DNA of 64,000 bases from Macrolepiota albuminosa. Its lineage: Eukaryota > Basidiomycota > Agaricomycetes > Agaricales > Agaricaceae. How positions within the stretch are numbered: the first letter of the stretch is position 1; each line of letters begins with the position of its first letter. Shown in pieces: positions 51,435-63,963 of the stretch. The notes under the pieces are model-generated. The model was not told the origin of the DNA and did not search any database. It saw nothing but the letters and a program-made list of their open reading frames with translations. The position numbers and the translations under genes were made by a program. Location: contig JAMWFC010000085.1 of NCBI GenBank assembly GCA_027475525.1, positions 594,292 through 658,291 on the forward strand, read 5' to 3'.

Positions 51435-54239
51435 CTATGACCCGTCCAATGAGGCCCCTGCGACCACACCCATCTCTGTCACCATTGACTCCTCCTCCAG
51501 TGCGACATTAATTGTGGAAGGAGAAGGCGCCGATTCCATCCTCAGTGGGGTAGTTGACCCCTTGACTGCAGGCAAATTATGTGCCAATGTTCAGTTTAGG
51601 AGATTGACCTGGTTCAGGTCCATTCCAATGAGATAGTAGAGGCCATTGGCCTCAGGGTTGATTGGGAGATTACTCTCCTCATGGTGTTTAAACATAAGAT
51701 GATAATAGTCATCTTTGGTCATCTCCTGCCATCCATCCCATTGCAGGATTGCGGGAGGGGTGCTATAAGTAGAGAGGCGCTCCATGCACTCATTGTCAAT
51801 CTGCTTAAAGATATTCATAGACATTGTTGGGGAGTGGAACTGCTGTTCCAGGAAGACCATGCCTATACTTATGGCATGGTCCACCCAGTCCAGTGGAATC
51901 CAGTTGTGTAAGAGGACATGTAATGTGTCATCATTGAAGAAGTTCTGTGCCTGCTTGTCAGGCACATGAACTTGATGAATCTTGAGCTTTGGCCCACATT
52001 GGGGCTCAAATGGTTGCTCAGGAAACATGGTGTCATATGAGGCAATTGCCTCACAGTACAGTCCTGGCCGGGCCATGACAAGGGTCATGCACTGAACAAT
52101 CATGGGTTTGGCTACGCTATTAGTGCAGAGAGCTCGACATAATGTGAATCTGAAGAGGGCTTGCCAGTGCATATGGTAGGTGTGGTCCACCACGATGCCC
52201 TGATAAGTATTCTCCAGCCTGGGACGACCAAAGATCAGCGCATACTGCGCTAGCTGATCCAAGTCAAACGGCATGGCTGGGTCTTGAGTGCACATTACAT
52301 GCAGCACTGTGGAACCATCTTCTTTTGTGTGCAGAAAGCACCCCAGAATGTGTTGTCGCTCCACAAGAGCAAGGTCATCAGAGCCCTGCATTGGGTTGAT
52401 AAGGTCTTGATATTGAGGCTCCTTCATCAGGAGCTGCATGGTTTGATCATGCAGAGCCTCAACTGTTTGCTGTGCGAACATCTGAAGCTCTGTAATAACA
52501 TATATGCGACAATTCTGTCATAACACAGGATGTAAACATTCATGTAGTATTTATAGAGCCAGTCCAGCTCTAACGGAGTGTGGGGAAGACCATGCAGGGT
52601 GTGCTTGTACACAATTGTGCCCAGGATGTGGGCACGCTGGCCAGAGGCATACTTATATAATGCCGCTCTATTGGTGTCAGCTCCCATCAGCACTGTATTT
52701 GTGGCATACAAATAGTACATGCAATGGCTGAGTGCACTGAAGTACAAATTCATTTGCTTGATATCAAGCGGCCCCCACACTTTTACCCCCAAGCCATTGG
52801 GAATTCTCCCCAAGAAATCATCCTTGGCCCTATATTTCAGGGCCTGCAACTCCTTGGCACGGTTTGCCTTCTTCTCCATGATGCGCTTATTGCACGATAC
52901 TCATTGGAATCAGTCTGCTGCTGATTCTTCCTCCTCTCCATCCTCCTCCTGCTCCAAGCTCAACTCTTCATAGTTGCTCTTGTCAGACAAGGACGCAACT
53001 AGCGCTTTGCCTTTTCCAGGCATAGCTTTCCCTCTTGAGGTTGCCACCAGACCATCATATTGTTCTGGTGTGTGGAGGTCTGAGGTCAAGATGACCACAG
53101 AGTAATGTTCTGGTGGAGCTGGCGGCAGCATAAACAACATCTGGACTTCTCCCGCTCATGCAGGAATGCCAGCAGGAAAGGCTATAACCTCCAATTTAAA
53201 GGCATTGAGAGGTGGCTTGCAGCCACAACACTGACAAGATGGCCCCAACTTTGCTGGGGCAAGGTGGTTTGTGGCTAAGCCACTAAAGGGGCAGGCACAT
53301 TTTGTGCCAGAGTTCTCTCTCTCAACTTAGTGCAGGATGTACTATGAGTTGGTGCCTGAGGTGCCATGGTAACAGTTTTGGGCCCCATAGGTGGGGCCCA
53401 AGACAATGTGGACTCCTACTGACCCAGAAAAGGTTGGCCAGAGGCTCACCGATGACAGCCAGTGACTCTGACTGGGCCTGAGGGGCCACAGTGGGTAGCC
53501 ACGATGATGAAGCAACAGGCTGAGCAGGCTGCTCCAAGCGTGCTGGTCATGCTGCCAATGGCATCCTGGCCCATGGAGGCTCGACCAGTTGGACAGGCTG
53601 ATATCTAGCCCTCTTGACCTCAGCGGTTGGTTCCTCAATGGCTGAAACTTTGTGCTTAGATGCGTGATCAATCTGTTTCAGCGCTGATATGTGCTGCCTT
53701 TTCATTAGCTTGATCTGGTCGAGCAACCCCTCCATCACAATGACAGCCAAACTGTCCTGCAGAAAGGATGCAGTTGCAGGGACTGGCTGTTCTGCTGCTT
53801 CCAAACAGCTGAGGAGTGCGTCTGGCACTGCTGAGTCCTGCACTTGTGGCACAGATTCTATATATGGCTCTACTGTGGGCCGATCCCATGATACAGATGG
53901 CAGTCCCATCACTGCACCCACATACATTGGAATCAACGCATGTGAGCATGCTGGTGGTACCTGATAGTAGCGCTCTGAGCACGTGCTGTCCTCTGAGCGC
54001 TCATAGCACCCCTCATCATTGACCTCCATCTCTTGCAAGTGGAGGGGAGTCTGATATGGAAGCAGTTCTTTGTGGCCTGGATAGGCCACACCCACAGGAT
54101 GGTATTGGCCCACTGCCAGATATGGCAGCTGCCCCTGGTAGTCGGAAGGATAATGTCGCATTTGTATATTTGGGGGTCTCCCCCTGCCACTAGAGCCTTG
54201 CAGACTCTGATTACTCTTTTGCAGCCCTCAATAGGCCAT
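51435..54239 (-). pseudogene. Element A-double-prime ORF-X
   Basis: It starts ATGGCCTATTGAGGG (the fourth codon is a stop). Long open pieces at 54161-53547 (204 codons), 52879-52427 and 52481-51591 (296 codons) cover most of the protein, ending GASLDGS then TAG at 51437-51435. This copy gives the best view of the central region: TVEALHDQTMQLLMKEPQYQ, DLDQLAQYALIFGRPRLENT, YQGIVVDHTYHMHWQALFRF, CRALCTNS and ARPGLYCEAIASYDTMFPEQ. It shows that the 37517 gap and the TGA at 37855 in element A interrupt what was one long frame. Confidence 0.75.
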
Positions 54240-54439
54240 TGCAAACAACACATTAGCAAAGTGTATTGAGACTTAGGAGGAGAAAAGAAGAAAAAAAATC
54301 TCCTAACTCTGCTAGTGGTGTAAACAACCACAAATACCCACCACTCGGTCTTTCACCAGTGATCATAGTCATATAAATAGCCACAATTAGTAGCCACCTA
54401 GTTAGTCACCAGCCATCAAAGTGGACTTTGTCCACATTT

Positions 54440-55827
54440 CACTACCACACATGCATTATGCACGTTTTGCTAGCTGTTGAGGGTGTTTCATGCCCTGCAG
54501 CTCTAGGTACCTGTCCATCGCTGCAAGATCTTTGCACTTCACTAGTGGTTCCCAGGTAGTATTACCTAAGCTCTACCTTACCTCAAATTCAAGGTTTTCC
54601 CCTATCTATCTATGACCTATGAGGTCATCTATGAATCATTCCTGGTCATCACCAGTTCCAAAGTCTTATGGCTCTGGGGTTGTGCGATTAGGGAAGAGCA
54701 CAATCACTATTGGCTAAGTATGGTTGCAACAACAACACATGGAACTTAGGGACTATTCTGCGTGCCTGCAGTGCATGGGGCAGTTCCAGCATGTAGTTAG
54801 ATGTGCTCGGCTCAGCCTCAAGGACCCTATATGGTCCAATCCACTTTGGACACAGCTTACTTGCTCTGCCTTTTGGCAAGTTCAAGTTATTTGTTGAGAG
54901 GTACACTAGGTTCCCTTTCTTGATGTCCGGATCATCACATCTGCAATTATTTGCATGTTTTGTCTGCCATACATGCGATTCTATAATGTCATCATGGGCA
55001 TCCACTAAGTTTTGTAGTGCACTGCACAAACTGCTTCACTCCAACATGAATAGCTTTGTCAGTGCAAAGTTCACAAATCATAGATGGCATATAGCCATTA
55101 TTGAGTTCAAAGAGTGAATACTCCATGGTCTCAGATATGCTCACGTTTATCACAAATTTGACAAGTAGACATCTATCCACCCAGTCCTTCTGATCAGGAT
55201 GGATGAACGCTTGCAGTATCTGTGCAATGTTTCTATTTGCCCATTCTGTCTGGCCATCTGTTTGCAGATGAAATGACATCAACATGAGCAACTTTGCTCT
55301 GAGCAGCTTGTGCAGCTCCTTCCACCATTTGGATGTGAACTTAGCATCTTGATCACTTACAATCAAACTTGGCAATCCATGAAGGTGTACTATCTCCTTG
55401 AGATAGATCCAAGACAAGTCCGAAGCTGTCATGGTGGTCCTCAATGGAAGGAGATGGACTATACTGGTCATTCTGCAGATTACTACCCAGAGGTAGTTAA
55501 AACTCTTCGACTCTGGGAACGGACCTATAAAGTCCATCCTGATTGAGTCCCAGGGTTTGACTGGTATAGGAAGCGAATGAAGCTTCCCCGGTAGCTTCAA
55601 TGTTGATACTTTCAACTGTTGACATAGCTCACATGTCGAGTAGAATTGACTCATTTCCTTGGCCATTTGCGGCCACCAGTATCAGCATCGCACATAGTCC
55701 AGCGTTTTCTGAGTTCTGAAGTGGCCCACTACTCTGTGGGCCTGGTCCAGGATAGTCGTGATCAATGACCTGTCCTGGGGAATGCAGATGACTTTGAACC
55801 ACTAGGGAGCACCTCTTGCCTTGTTTC
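54440..55827 (-). pseudogene. Element A-double-prime integrase and chromodomain
   Basis: The 224-codon open piece (55666-54992) begins MAKEMSQFYSTCELCQQ, then has MDFIGPFPESKSFNYLWVVI, SDQDAKFTSKWW and DGQTEWANRN, so the catalytic D, D and E remain. The upstream His residues of the HHCC region are partly present before 55740. A frameshift near 55020 separates it from KGRASKLCPKWIGPYRVLEA. The chromodomain remnant lies at about 54480-54640. The sequence upstream of 55800 jumps to a linker region that aligns with 39310-39350 of A-prime, so about 200 bp are deleted. Confidence 0.8.
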
Positions 55828-56346
55828 TGTCAGGGGACTCCTCATTTCTTCCTTTTTTCACTTCTTATCTCTTTACTCTCCCTTCATTCATTCGCTTATT
55901 TCTTCTGACATTATTTCATTTTACTGTTTCTATTCTTTCAACACTATCTGTTAGTACTACTCTCAGCCCTTGAGATGCTCTGGTTCTTTAGCTACCATTC
56001 AGACAAGTGTGGGCTCTTCAGCACTGCTTCCAGACTGCTTATATAAGCCGGAGTTTGCCTTTCTGACTTCTAAAGTCCGGAGTTTTCCTGCCTTGTTTGC
56101 ACAGTTGTTTGGTTAGTCAATTTTTGAGTTTTTAAGGTTTTGTTGTACTGTACAGTTGTTTCCCATGCTTCAGAAGCCCCAGAAGCATCCAACCTGGCAT
56201 AGGGAATCCCTAGACTTGTTCTCTTTGGATCTCCCTCTGCCAGGTGAGTAGTTATTATGATATTGTCAGTACATACTCTAATACACTTTGGATCTCCCTC
56301 TGCCAGCTGTGTGACTGAGCCACAGCCTCTAGAGGTTGCCCTTACA
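55828..56346 (+). mobile_element. Solo LTR of a third family (LTR-D)
   Basis: A 519-bp sequence starting TGTCAGGGGACTCC and ending CCCTTACA sits between integrase and gag remnants of A-double-prime. It has a TATA box (CTTATATAAGCC near 56038) and a repeated GGATCTCCCTCTGCCAG. Its first 180 bp match 61919-62095. No clear target duplication is visible, and the flanks are not contiguous in the parent element, so a deletion accompanied or followed the insertion. The right boundary is less certain than the left. Confidence 0.6.
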
Positions 56347-58336
56347 TTCTCCTTCCATAAATTTGTGCAATACAAATATCCTTTCTTGGTCCATATTGTC
56401 TCCACCATAGCAGCATGCTGCCAGATGGTAATAGACATCCATGGCCCAATCCTCCAGCTGGGAGAACCTATGCCCTTCAGCATATGCACGTATATGCTTA
56501 CCATCAGATTTGCGGGGACTTACTCCAGCAGGGAATTTGAACCTGACTCCTAGAGAGTCATCCACCAGTTGAGTGAGGCAATCATGCATATGATCCATAT
56601 GGATCCTGACTGCCTCATTCATTCCCGGCATGGTTTTATGCAAAATATGAGGTGCAGGCATCAAAAATGCCTGGAGGCTGCAAAACAGGTGTTCATTGGC
56701 CATTCTTTCTGGCTGTGGGGTAGGCTGTTGCCTCACCTCTCACTCCGGTGGTGATTCACCAGCATGCCTGCCACCATTACAATGATTATGATTGTCTTGA
56801 CTGTTCTGTCTATGATCACAACCTCCACCGTCATTATTGCGATGATTCGGCTCTCTCCTCTCATAGTGATTACTACTAGCATTACTACCATCCAGATCTC
56901 TGTCCGGTTCAGCAGTTTGAGCCATGAATTGTTACCGCAGGTCATCGACAGGCATTACACCTTCACACCCTTCAAAGGCTACTCCCTAGTTGTCAATCAA
57001 TGACTCACTGTGATTGCGCAAGTCCTGGTTGCACATCCTCTGGTAATTGACACCTTCATTCCAGTTGTCCACTAGGTAGATGTGTTGTACTACACGTTGT
57101 GGTCACATTTGCTCCTCAAGAATGTGGACTTCATCACCTCTTTTTTGATAGTGACTTGCTTTCAAAGTGTCTTAACTTCTTGCACTGCAAGTAGTGCCTC
57201 TGGCTCTGCTGAAGTTGTTGTCACAGTCTCTACTTCAGATAATGCATGTTGAGGCACTCTGCTGACAATGTGTTGATGGTTTGCAGCGTTTTGACGCCTA
57301 ATGTAGTCTTGCTGAGACTCATTGGCCTGACAAGGCACATTCAGCAATTCCATTGTGTCTGCAATCAATGGTGCTTGTCAGCGCACACTCATTTCACATT
57401 CCACTAAGTCAGCCAGAGTGGCCATTGAGACTGCTGACTCCCATGCCACTTTGCACTTGAGGTACTCCACCACTTCGAGTTTGAAGATATGCACAAATAG
57501 TTCAATATATTCAGTCAAATCTGCATGAGGTACATTGTGGCTCCTAGCAGCCAGTAACTATAGATGCTTCACTATGTAAAGCTGCAGACGCTTTTACATC
57601 CATTCCTTTGCAACTGATGGATATTGGTCAATACCAGCTATAACTGGATAGACAGGGTCGAATGCGACCTCTTGCTTTTCTCATCATCTGAGGACTCCAG
57701 CTTGGACTCTAAGTCCAGAGCTCTCCTGAGGCCTTCATGCCTCATCTGTGGCTGTTTGCCAGCCCTTCCATGCAACTCTGGAATTCTAGGTGCTGACGAC
57801 GCCTTTTCTGACCATACAACCTCGTTGTCCTCCCTACTGACCACTATAGCTGGTCCTTGCTTCTGTCTCTGTGTTGTCAACGATGATGGTCCTGGTTTAG
57901 TGGTAGCGTCTGCCATGTACTCCAAATGCTGTTCAGTCAGCGCAGTCTGGAATGGGGTGCTATGCATGAATGCGCTGTCTTGTACCATCTCCAAGTACTG
58001 GGTAAGGTCTGGTTGACCTTTGGACTGAGCTGATGAGCTCTCAGACAATATCGGGTACATCAATGAAGGCATTTGGCTTGCTGGTAGCGACACTCCTGAG
58101 ACTGCAGATCTCTCTCCTGGTTTACTACCAGGCCATACAATGGACATCATCTGTGATATGAATAGCCTACCTGGCATTCCAAAGCTCATGCTGACATCGT
58201 GAGGCATCTTTTCATCCCACTTTGGCAGGGGCTAGTAAGCAGATGCAGATTGCATCTTTACAGCTTGAGACACAGGTGGGTCACCTGTGTCTGCGGCTCA
58301 GAAAGGAGGGTCCAGATCAAGAGAGCCAGTTATGGA
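56347..58336 (-). pseudogene. Element A-double-prime Gag (N-terminal extension and core start)
   Basis: It corresponds to codons 1-670 of element A gag. The start ATG of element A is ATA here (near 58336). Open pieces are 58207-57638 and 56736-56347 (GMNEAVRIHMDHMHDCL, FKFPAGVSPRKSDGKHIRAY, HRFSQLEDWAMDVYYHLA). Where element A has TGA stops (29151, 29463) this copy has CAA, and where A has TGA at 29328 it has TAA, fitting original CGA codons mutated on either strand. It stops at ATTCTCC (56347) against LTR-D. Confidence 0.75.
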
Positions 58337-58444
58337 AGCACATTTTCAATGTGATGCCAACAGAAATTGAGAGGTTTTGGTGATGAGTTGCCTAGTTGAT
58401 AACAAGCCTAGAGTCTAAAGCCAATAGCAGAAGATTCAAAAAAA

Positions 58445-58618
58445 TGTAACTGTTGGTTACAAGCTAGAACAATCTTGTGTGTATCACACAGTGCTGAATC
58501 AGACCACAGTATCAGATTGACTAAAACTAGAGTGAATACAAGATGTTGTCTTACATAATACTCTACTGGTGGCATATAGCGTCCTTGACACTAGTAACAA
58601 GGGTGACGCTCCATTACA
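58445..58618 (-). repeat. Element A-double-prime 5' LTR
   Basis: 174 bp, minus-strand start TGTAATGGAGCGTCACCC and end CCAACAGTTACA. It is closer to the 3' LTR of A-prime (59539-59712) than to those of element A, by the shared CACCAGTAGAG/TTTCAGTAGAG and GTATTCACTCTAGTTTTAGT segments. Confidence 0.85.
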
Positions 58619-59712
58619 CAAGCACAGAACTTCTCCAACAATGACACGTTATGCATCTTTTTATACAACCAGATTCTGCTGGACTGGGTTGACCATACCT
58701 ATACTTATGGTGTGGTCTTCCTGGAACAGCAGTTTCACTCACCAACAATGTCTATAGACATCTTTAAACAGATTGATAATAAGTGCATGGAGCGCCTATC
58801 TACTTATGGCACCCCTCCTGCAATTCTGCAATGGAATAGATGGCAGGAGATGACTGAAGACAACTATTATCATCTCATGTTTAAGCACCACAAGGAGAGT
58901 AATCTTCTGATTAACTCTGAGGCCAATGGCCTCTATTATCTTATTGGCATGGACCCAAACTGGGTCAATCTCTTAAACCAAACATCAGCATATGGTATGC
59001 TACCCACTATTTCTCCAGCAATTAACGTCCCACTTACTGAGTCTATGGTGGTAGATTCACCTGCAGTCAAGGAGTCAACAACCCCACCAAGGACAAAATT
59101 GGCACCTCCCCCTCCCATGATTAATGTCACACTGGAGGAGGAGTCAATAGTGACGGAGATGGGCATGGTTGCGGGGTCCTCATCAGACGGGTCATAGACC
59201 CATAATTTTTTAGGTAACTCTGAGTACACACTCAACATTTTCAGGCTGACACGCACCCCAGTGTAGTGTGTATATACAGCAGACTCATGGGAGGAGTCAT
59301 TTGTTTATTTTATTTTGAATGTCATCTTGATTTTTTGCTGCTTGCATTGTATGTGCACTTGTGCACTAAGATATTGCAAGATTCTGTGTTACTGAACGAC
59401 ACTACTACATTGAGCATGATACTAACACCCTACAGTGATGCAATGTGCATCTTCAACAAATGCTTGCACTACCATGCCTACTCTGCTTCTATTTCAACTC
59501 CTCTCCTAAGACCAAGTATTTGGTCTCATTGGGGGGTATGTAACGGAGTGTCACACATGTTACTAGCATCAACAATGCTATATGCTTTCAGTAGAGTATT
59601 ATGTAAGATAACATCTTGTATTCACTCTAGTTTTAGTGAATCCGATACTGTGGTCTGATTCAGCACTGTGTGATACACACAAGATAGTTCTAGCTCATAA
59701 CCAACGGTTACA
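58619..59712 (+). mobile_element. Element A-prime, segment 5: end of ORF-X and 3' LTR
   Basis: ORF-X resumes (AQNFSNNDTLCIFLYNQ-like, VDHTYTYGVVFLEQQFHSPT) and runs in an open 161-codon frame to its end (MVAGSSSDGS, TAG near 59195). The 3' untranslated part has the hairpin GACCAAGTATTTGGTC (59511-59526), a compensated version of element A's GACCGA...TCGGTC, then the TTGGGGGGTA purine tract. The 174-bp 3' LTR is 59539-59712. No 5' LTR of this element is left. Confidence 0.85.
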
Positions 59713-61918
59713 ACATTCCTCAGTTGTGCTAACAGTGGCAAGAGGAATTTGCCAATATGGTCAATGAGACCAAGGAGGAGCTTCAGCTATGGTGGAAAGT
59801 AAACCATGAGATTAATCTCATAGACAAGAGCAGGCAGTACAAGTACCACTTGCCATGCTGTCCACATGCATTCCAGGAGCAACTACACAATAAAACTAAT
59901 TGCTATCTGAATGCTTAATGATAGTCACTATATATCACTGCTCAAGCTGCACCTTTACTGTGCATTTCAAAGAAGGATGGAACCCTTCATACTGCTCTGA
60001 ATACATGCCAGGACAATGACAACACCATAAAGGATGTAACTCCTTTATCAGATCAAGAGGTGATTTACAAAAATGTGGCTTAAGTGAAGTATCACTCAAA
60101 AATCAAGCTCACTGATGCTTACAAGCAGATGCCCATCCACATCAAAGATGTACCCAAGACCATGTTTACATTGATCATGGGCATATTTACCAGCAATATT
60201 ATGCAAATTAGAGACTGAAAATGCCTCCACTACCTTTCAGAGGTTAATGACCTCTATATTTTGTAACATAAATAGAATGCTTTATACATGTCTATATAGA
60301 TGACATATTCATCTATTTTGATTCTACTGAGGAGCATGAACAGGACCTCAGAGTCATGTTTGAATAAATACACAAGTACAAGCTATACTTGAAATAAAAG
60401 AAATGTGAGCTCTACACTCAAAGTATAGACTGCTTAGAGCATGTCATCAACAAGCAGGATATTCACCCAGATCAAGACAAGCTCAACCATATTTGAGAGT
60501 GGTGCATGCCACAAAACTACAATAACATTCAATGCTTTGTTGGCCTTGTCAACTACATATTGAGCTTTCTGCCCAATGTTATAGCCTATATAGATTTCAT
60601 TGCCATGACACAGAATGGGTCACTATTCAGTTAGTGGCCACTCCATCAGTGGTGCTTTAAGATAGTCAAGTGGATCTATACAAAGATCCTGGTCATTCAA
60701 CTAATTGACATAAGACAGAATGAGCCAATCTGGTTCATATGCAATGCATCAAAGACAGGTGTCAGGGCCATGTATGGCCAAGGAAGCAGCTGGCAGACAT
60801 GCCATCCAGCAGAGTTTATGTCAAAGAAGTTTACAACCACCCAGCAAAACTATGCTATGCATGAGCTAGAGACCCTAGCAATACTTGAGGATTTCTTCAT
60901 GTGGAAGGATAAGCTGATGAAATATCCTATCCATATTATCACCAACTATAAAGCACTTGAGTTCTTTAAAAACCAGATGAACTTGTTGCCACGTCAGCGG
61001 CAGTGGATCAACTATATGTCAAGATACTAGTTTGACATCACCTATATTAAAGGTGAACTTAATAAAGTAGCAGACTGCTTGTCTTGCTACTTTGAGAGTG
61101 ACATAGTCAGAAAGGCATATGAGCCTCACAAGTATATGCAAGCAGACTGCTGTATTGATCCAGATAGAGAGGACTTACTTCTCTACTAGTATTAGAAGCT
61201 CAAAGAGCATGTTCTGAATGTATGCACAATGTGCAACAATGAACAGAGGCAAAGTACTTGCCTTAGAGAGCAGCATGAAGAGCAAGACATAGCTGCCAAG
61301 CTGCTAAGGAAGAACAAGGCTAGGGAACCAGCCTAGACTGAAGAGCCCAAAAGCCCTGACTAGCCCTTTACCTTGGCTGAAATGCTAGAAGGCAAATTGC
61401 CTTTGTCCCAGCCACTCAGCCTGGCAAAGGATGACTTTTGTAAAGACGTGGTGAGGGAGTATGGATATGACCCCCTATTTGCTGAGGTGCTCAGCAACTC
61501 TGATGACTATTCACAATTCAGGCAAGGGCTGAATGGTATAATAATAACAGAAAACTATCAAAGAGTGGCAGTGACCTGCATTCCTCAGGCACAAACTATT
61601 ATAATATGCATACTAGACCAGGCTCATACTGCATGCTTGATGCAGAGCTAGTACCTCCAACTATATGCTGGAGCTGCCACAGGCATTATAAGAACAACAT
61701 ATTGTTCCAAAGCTCTATGTGTCACTGCTGCAACTATATGACGCATCTGACAATGTGTTGTTTCCTAATAGGGCAACCTCAGGCCCCTATTATTTTGGAG
61801 CAAGAGACAACAACAAATAGTTTGTCAAGTGCATTATTGGGCACTGATAGACTAAGCAGAATATGCTCAAATTTGAAGTATGTTAGTCTCTTGAAGACAC
61901 ATCATAAGTGTCAGGGGA
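59713..61918 (+). mobile_element. Fragment of a C-family element: RT, RNase H, integrase remnants
   Basis: It starts within the pre-RT region (QWQEEFANMVNETKEELQ, HEINLIDKSRQYKYHLPC) and continues through RT (KIKLTDAYKQMPIHIKDVPK) and RNase H (60770-61030: KKFTTTQQNYAMHELETLAI). A linker and integrase start follow (about 61370-61640). It then jumps by deletion to the region before the chromodomain (QSSTSNYMLELPQAL-like, near 61645) and ends near 61900. It is closer to element C than to A (for example CAG, not TAG, before QNYAMHELE). A-prime probably inserted into this element. Confidence 0.75.
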
Positions 61919-62100
61919 CTTTTCATTTCTTCCTTCTTTCACTCTTTATTCCTTCACTCTTCTTTTATTCATTTCTTTATTTCTTCTATCATTTTCTCAT
62001 TTGGCTGTTTCTATTCTCTCAATACTATCTGTTAGTACTATTTTCAGCCTTTGAGATGCTCTGGTTATTTAGCTATCATTTATATAGAATGGGACAATCC
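61919..62100 (+). repeat. LTR-D-like sequence
   Basis: TGTCAGGGGACTTTTCATTTC and the following 170 bp match the start of the LTR at 55828, including CTATCTGTTAGTACTA and TTTGAGATGCTCTGGTT. The match fades near 62095. It may be the truncated 5' part of an LTR-D. Confidence 0.65.
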
Positions 62101-63330
62101 ATGTGAACTTTACTCTTTTTGAACACTGCTGACCTAAAATTTGTCAGAATATCAAAATCTTAGCTAATCTTTGTCAGCAGCTTATTAAATAAGTTGACTT
62201 TGAATTTGTAGCTGTGTAATTTTCAGAGTTCATCAAATCCATCAAATCCATTGTTGATTATTTACATCCTTCATCACTGTCTTCTTTTCAACAAACACAC
62301 TATACTTTTGCTTTATTCTGTAAAGATGCCTACTGATTTTTGATGATATGTACTTTCTGATAACTTTTAAAGGTTTTTGTTGCTCATTTTTGTTGTGTAT
62401 AGATTTTCTATTAAATCTGTGGCTGATCTGAAATTGGTAAGCTGAAACACTTTCAAATCCACTCATCTGTTATGTCAGGACTGGTTTTTTGGAGGTTTAT
62501 TGGCTTTTTGACTTGAAAGTATGTATTTTCAATAGGATTTCATAGCTGATCTTTATAAATTTTTGTAATTTTAGAATTTAAATTTATATTCAAAAAAATG
62601 CTGAGAAATATATATTTTTTGGAAGAGATTTTGTAAGTATGATTAGTGTTCTATGATTTATAGTTTCTAACAAAATTTTTGTTTTTTACTTTTGTCTGAA
62701 GATTTATTGGCTTTTTGAACCAAAAGTAAGTATTTAGTGATCAATTTTTATAAATATTTATTGATTTTTTCTTTTATTTGAAAAATTGCTAATTTTTATT
62801 GAACTGTTGAAAAGTAGGTATTTATCATTTTTCTTGATAACTGATATTTATAGTTTTATAGTAATTTTTTTTATTTTAAATTTGAAAATTTTCTTTTCAA
62901 CATCTTCAAGCTTTTTTGCTTTAAAAGTATGCATTTATATTTATATATATAATAACTAATGTTCAGTGTTTTTTAGTCAATTTCTTTGGCTAAAAATTAT
63001 ATTTTCAATTGTTAAGCTTTATTTTTTTCAAAGTATGTATAGATTTTTATTCTATTCAATTTCTATTCTAATATTAATTTATAAAATATCACATCATTGT
63101 TAGTACTGCTATTTTTTAAAATATTTGTACATTGCTTAGTAAATAGCATTTTTATATTATTTTAAATATATATTTAATTTATATTATTAGACACAGTCAT
63201 GTAAATTTCTTTTTTTTTTTGCTTTTTATTAATTTGTATATTGAAAATTAAATTTAAGTCATTTTCTACCAATTAAAATCAAGTTCCTATTACTCCTGAA
63301 AGTTTAAGACAACAATCTCACACTTAGAGT
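62101..63330. repeat. Very AT-rich block with degenerate tandem units
   Basis: The base composition changes sharply from the retroelement nest. Diverged units of the form GGCTTTTTG...AAAGTATGTATTT...TTTATAnnTTTTTnTAATTTT recur at about 62500, 62705, 62805 and 62910. T and A runs are common. No gene or RNA feature can be supported. Confidence 0.5.
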
Positions 63331-63334
63331 TGAC

Positions 63335-63963
63335 TTCAGCAACTTCAAATAACTGATTCTGATAATTGTCATGCAAATAGAAGTAACAGATCTCTAAATA
63401 GTGATGCTATATTTATAGCATCTCTTCATTTTGAGTTAATTGCACAAAATAGTCATGCTTCCAATTCTGTAGTTATTGCTCCTGAAACGTCTAAGAGACT
63501 TGATGTTCTTATTAGACAGCCTGCTGCTGTCGATGATCTTTTTTTCTTTAATATACCTGAGACTTATTTACCTGAGAGTTGGGATGCTTCTTTGCAAAAT
63601 TCTATTCTTCAATATGTGCAACCTGCATCTGTACCTTTAAAAAACAGAAGACAAAGACAAATTAATCAACTTCCTCAGTCTACATCTACATCTATTTCTC
63701 CTGCTCCTATTGCGAATATTCCATTTGCTAGACAATCTTTTAATGCTACTTCTGCATCTTTTTCAAAACTTAGAGATCTATTACATGATATATCCAGTAG
63801 ACATGCAGATCCTGCACTTAATAATTTAACACAAGAAGATATTGCATATAGAGAGACGAGCTACGATTTGTGCCTTCGGCATGAATTTCATAGCTCATTG
63901 GGGGCTTTGCCCTCAACCCCCCTCCAACTAAGCCTCCACCCTAACCTCACTTTGTTCAGTTAG
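63335..63963 (+). CDS. Unidentified AT-rich coding stretch, possibly one exon
   Basis: A frame open from 63335 (after TGA) to TAG at 63961-63963, about 209 codons, has amino-acid composition like a real protein in spite of AT-rich codons: APETSKRLDVLIRQPAAVDD, FNIPETYLPESWDASLQ, LKNRRQRQINQLPQSTSTSI, FSKLRDLLHDISSRHADPAL. The internal ATG is at 63592; a 3' splice site (GACTTCAG) lies just upstream near 63338. The last 30 codons come from a sequence of different composition (see next entry), so the true end may lie elsewhere. I recognise no family. It could be gag of another retroelement. Confidence 0.35.

Larger units (their letters stand above)
51051..58618 (-). mobile_element. Element A-double-prime: internally deleted A-family copy on the minus strand
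   Basis: The 5' LTR (58445-58618) is complete. The 3' LTR (51051-51169) has lost its outer 54 bp together with about 140 bp of A-prime next to it, so one deletion spans that junction. Inside, in minus-strand order, are the gag N-terminal extension, the start of the gag core, a solo LTR (D) in place of the rest of gag, protease, RT and RNase H, then integrase, chromodomain and ORF-X. CpGs are largely converted to TpG/CpA. It cannot be autonomous. Confidence 0.85.
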
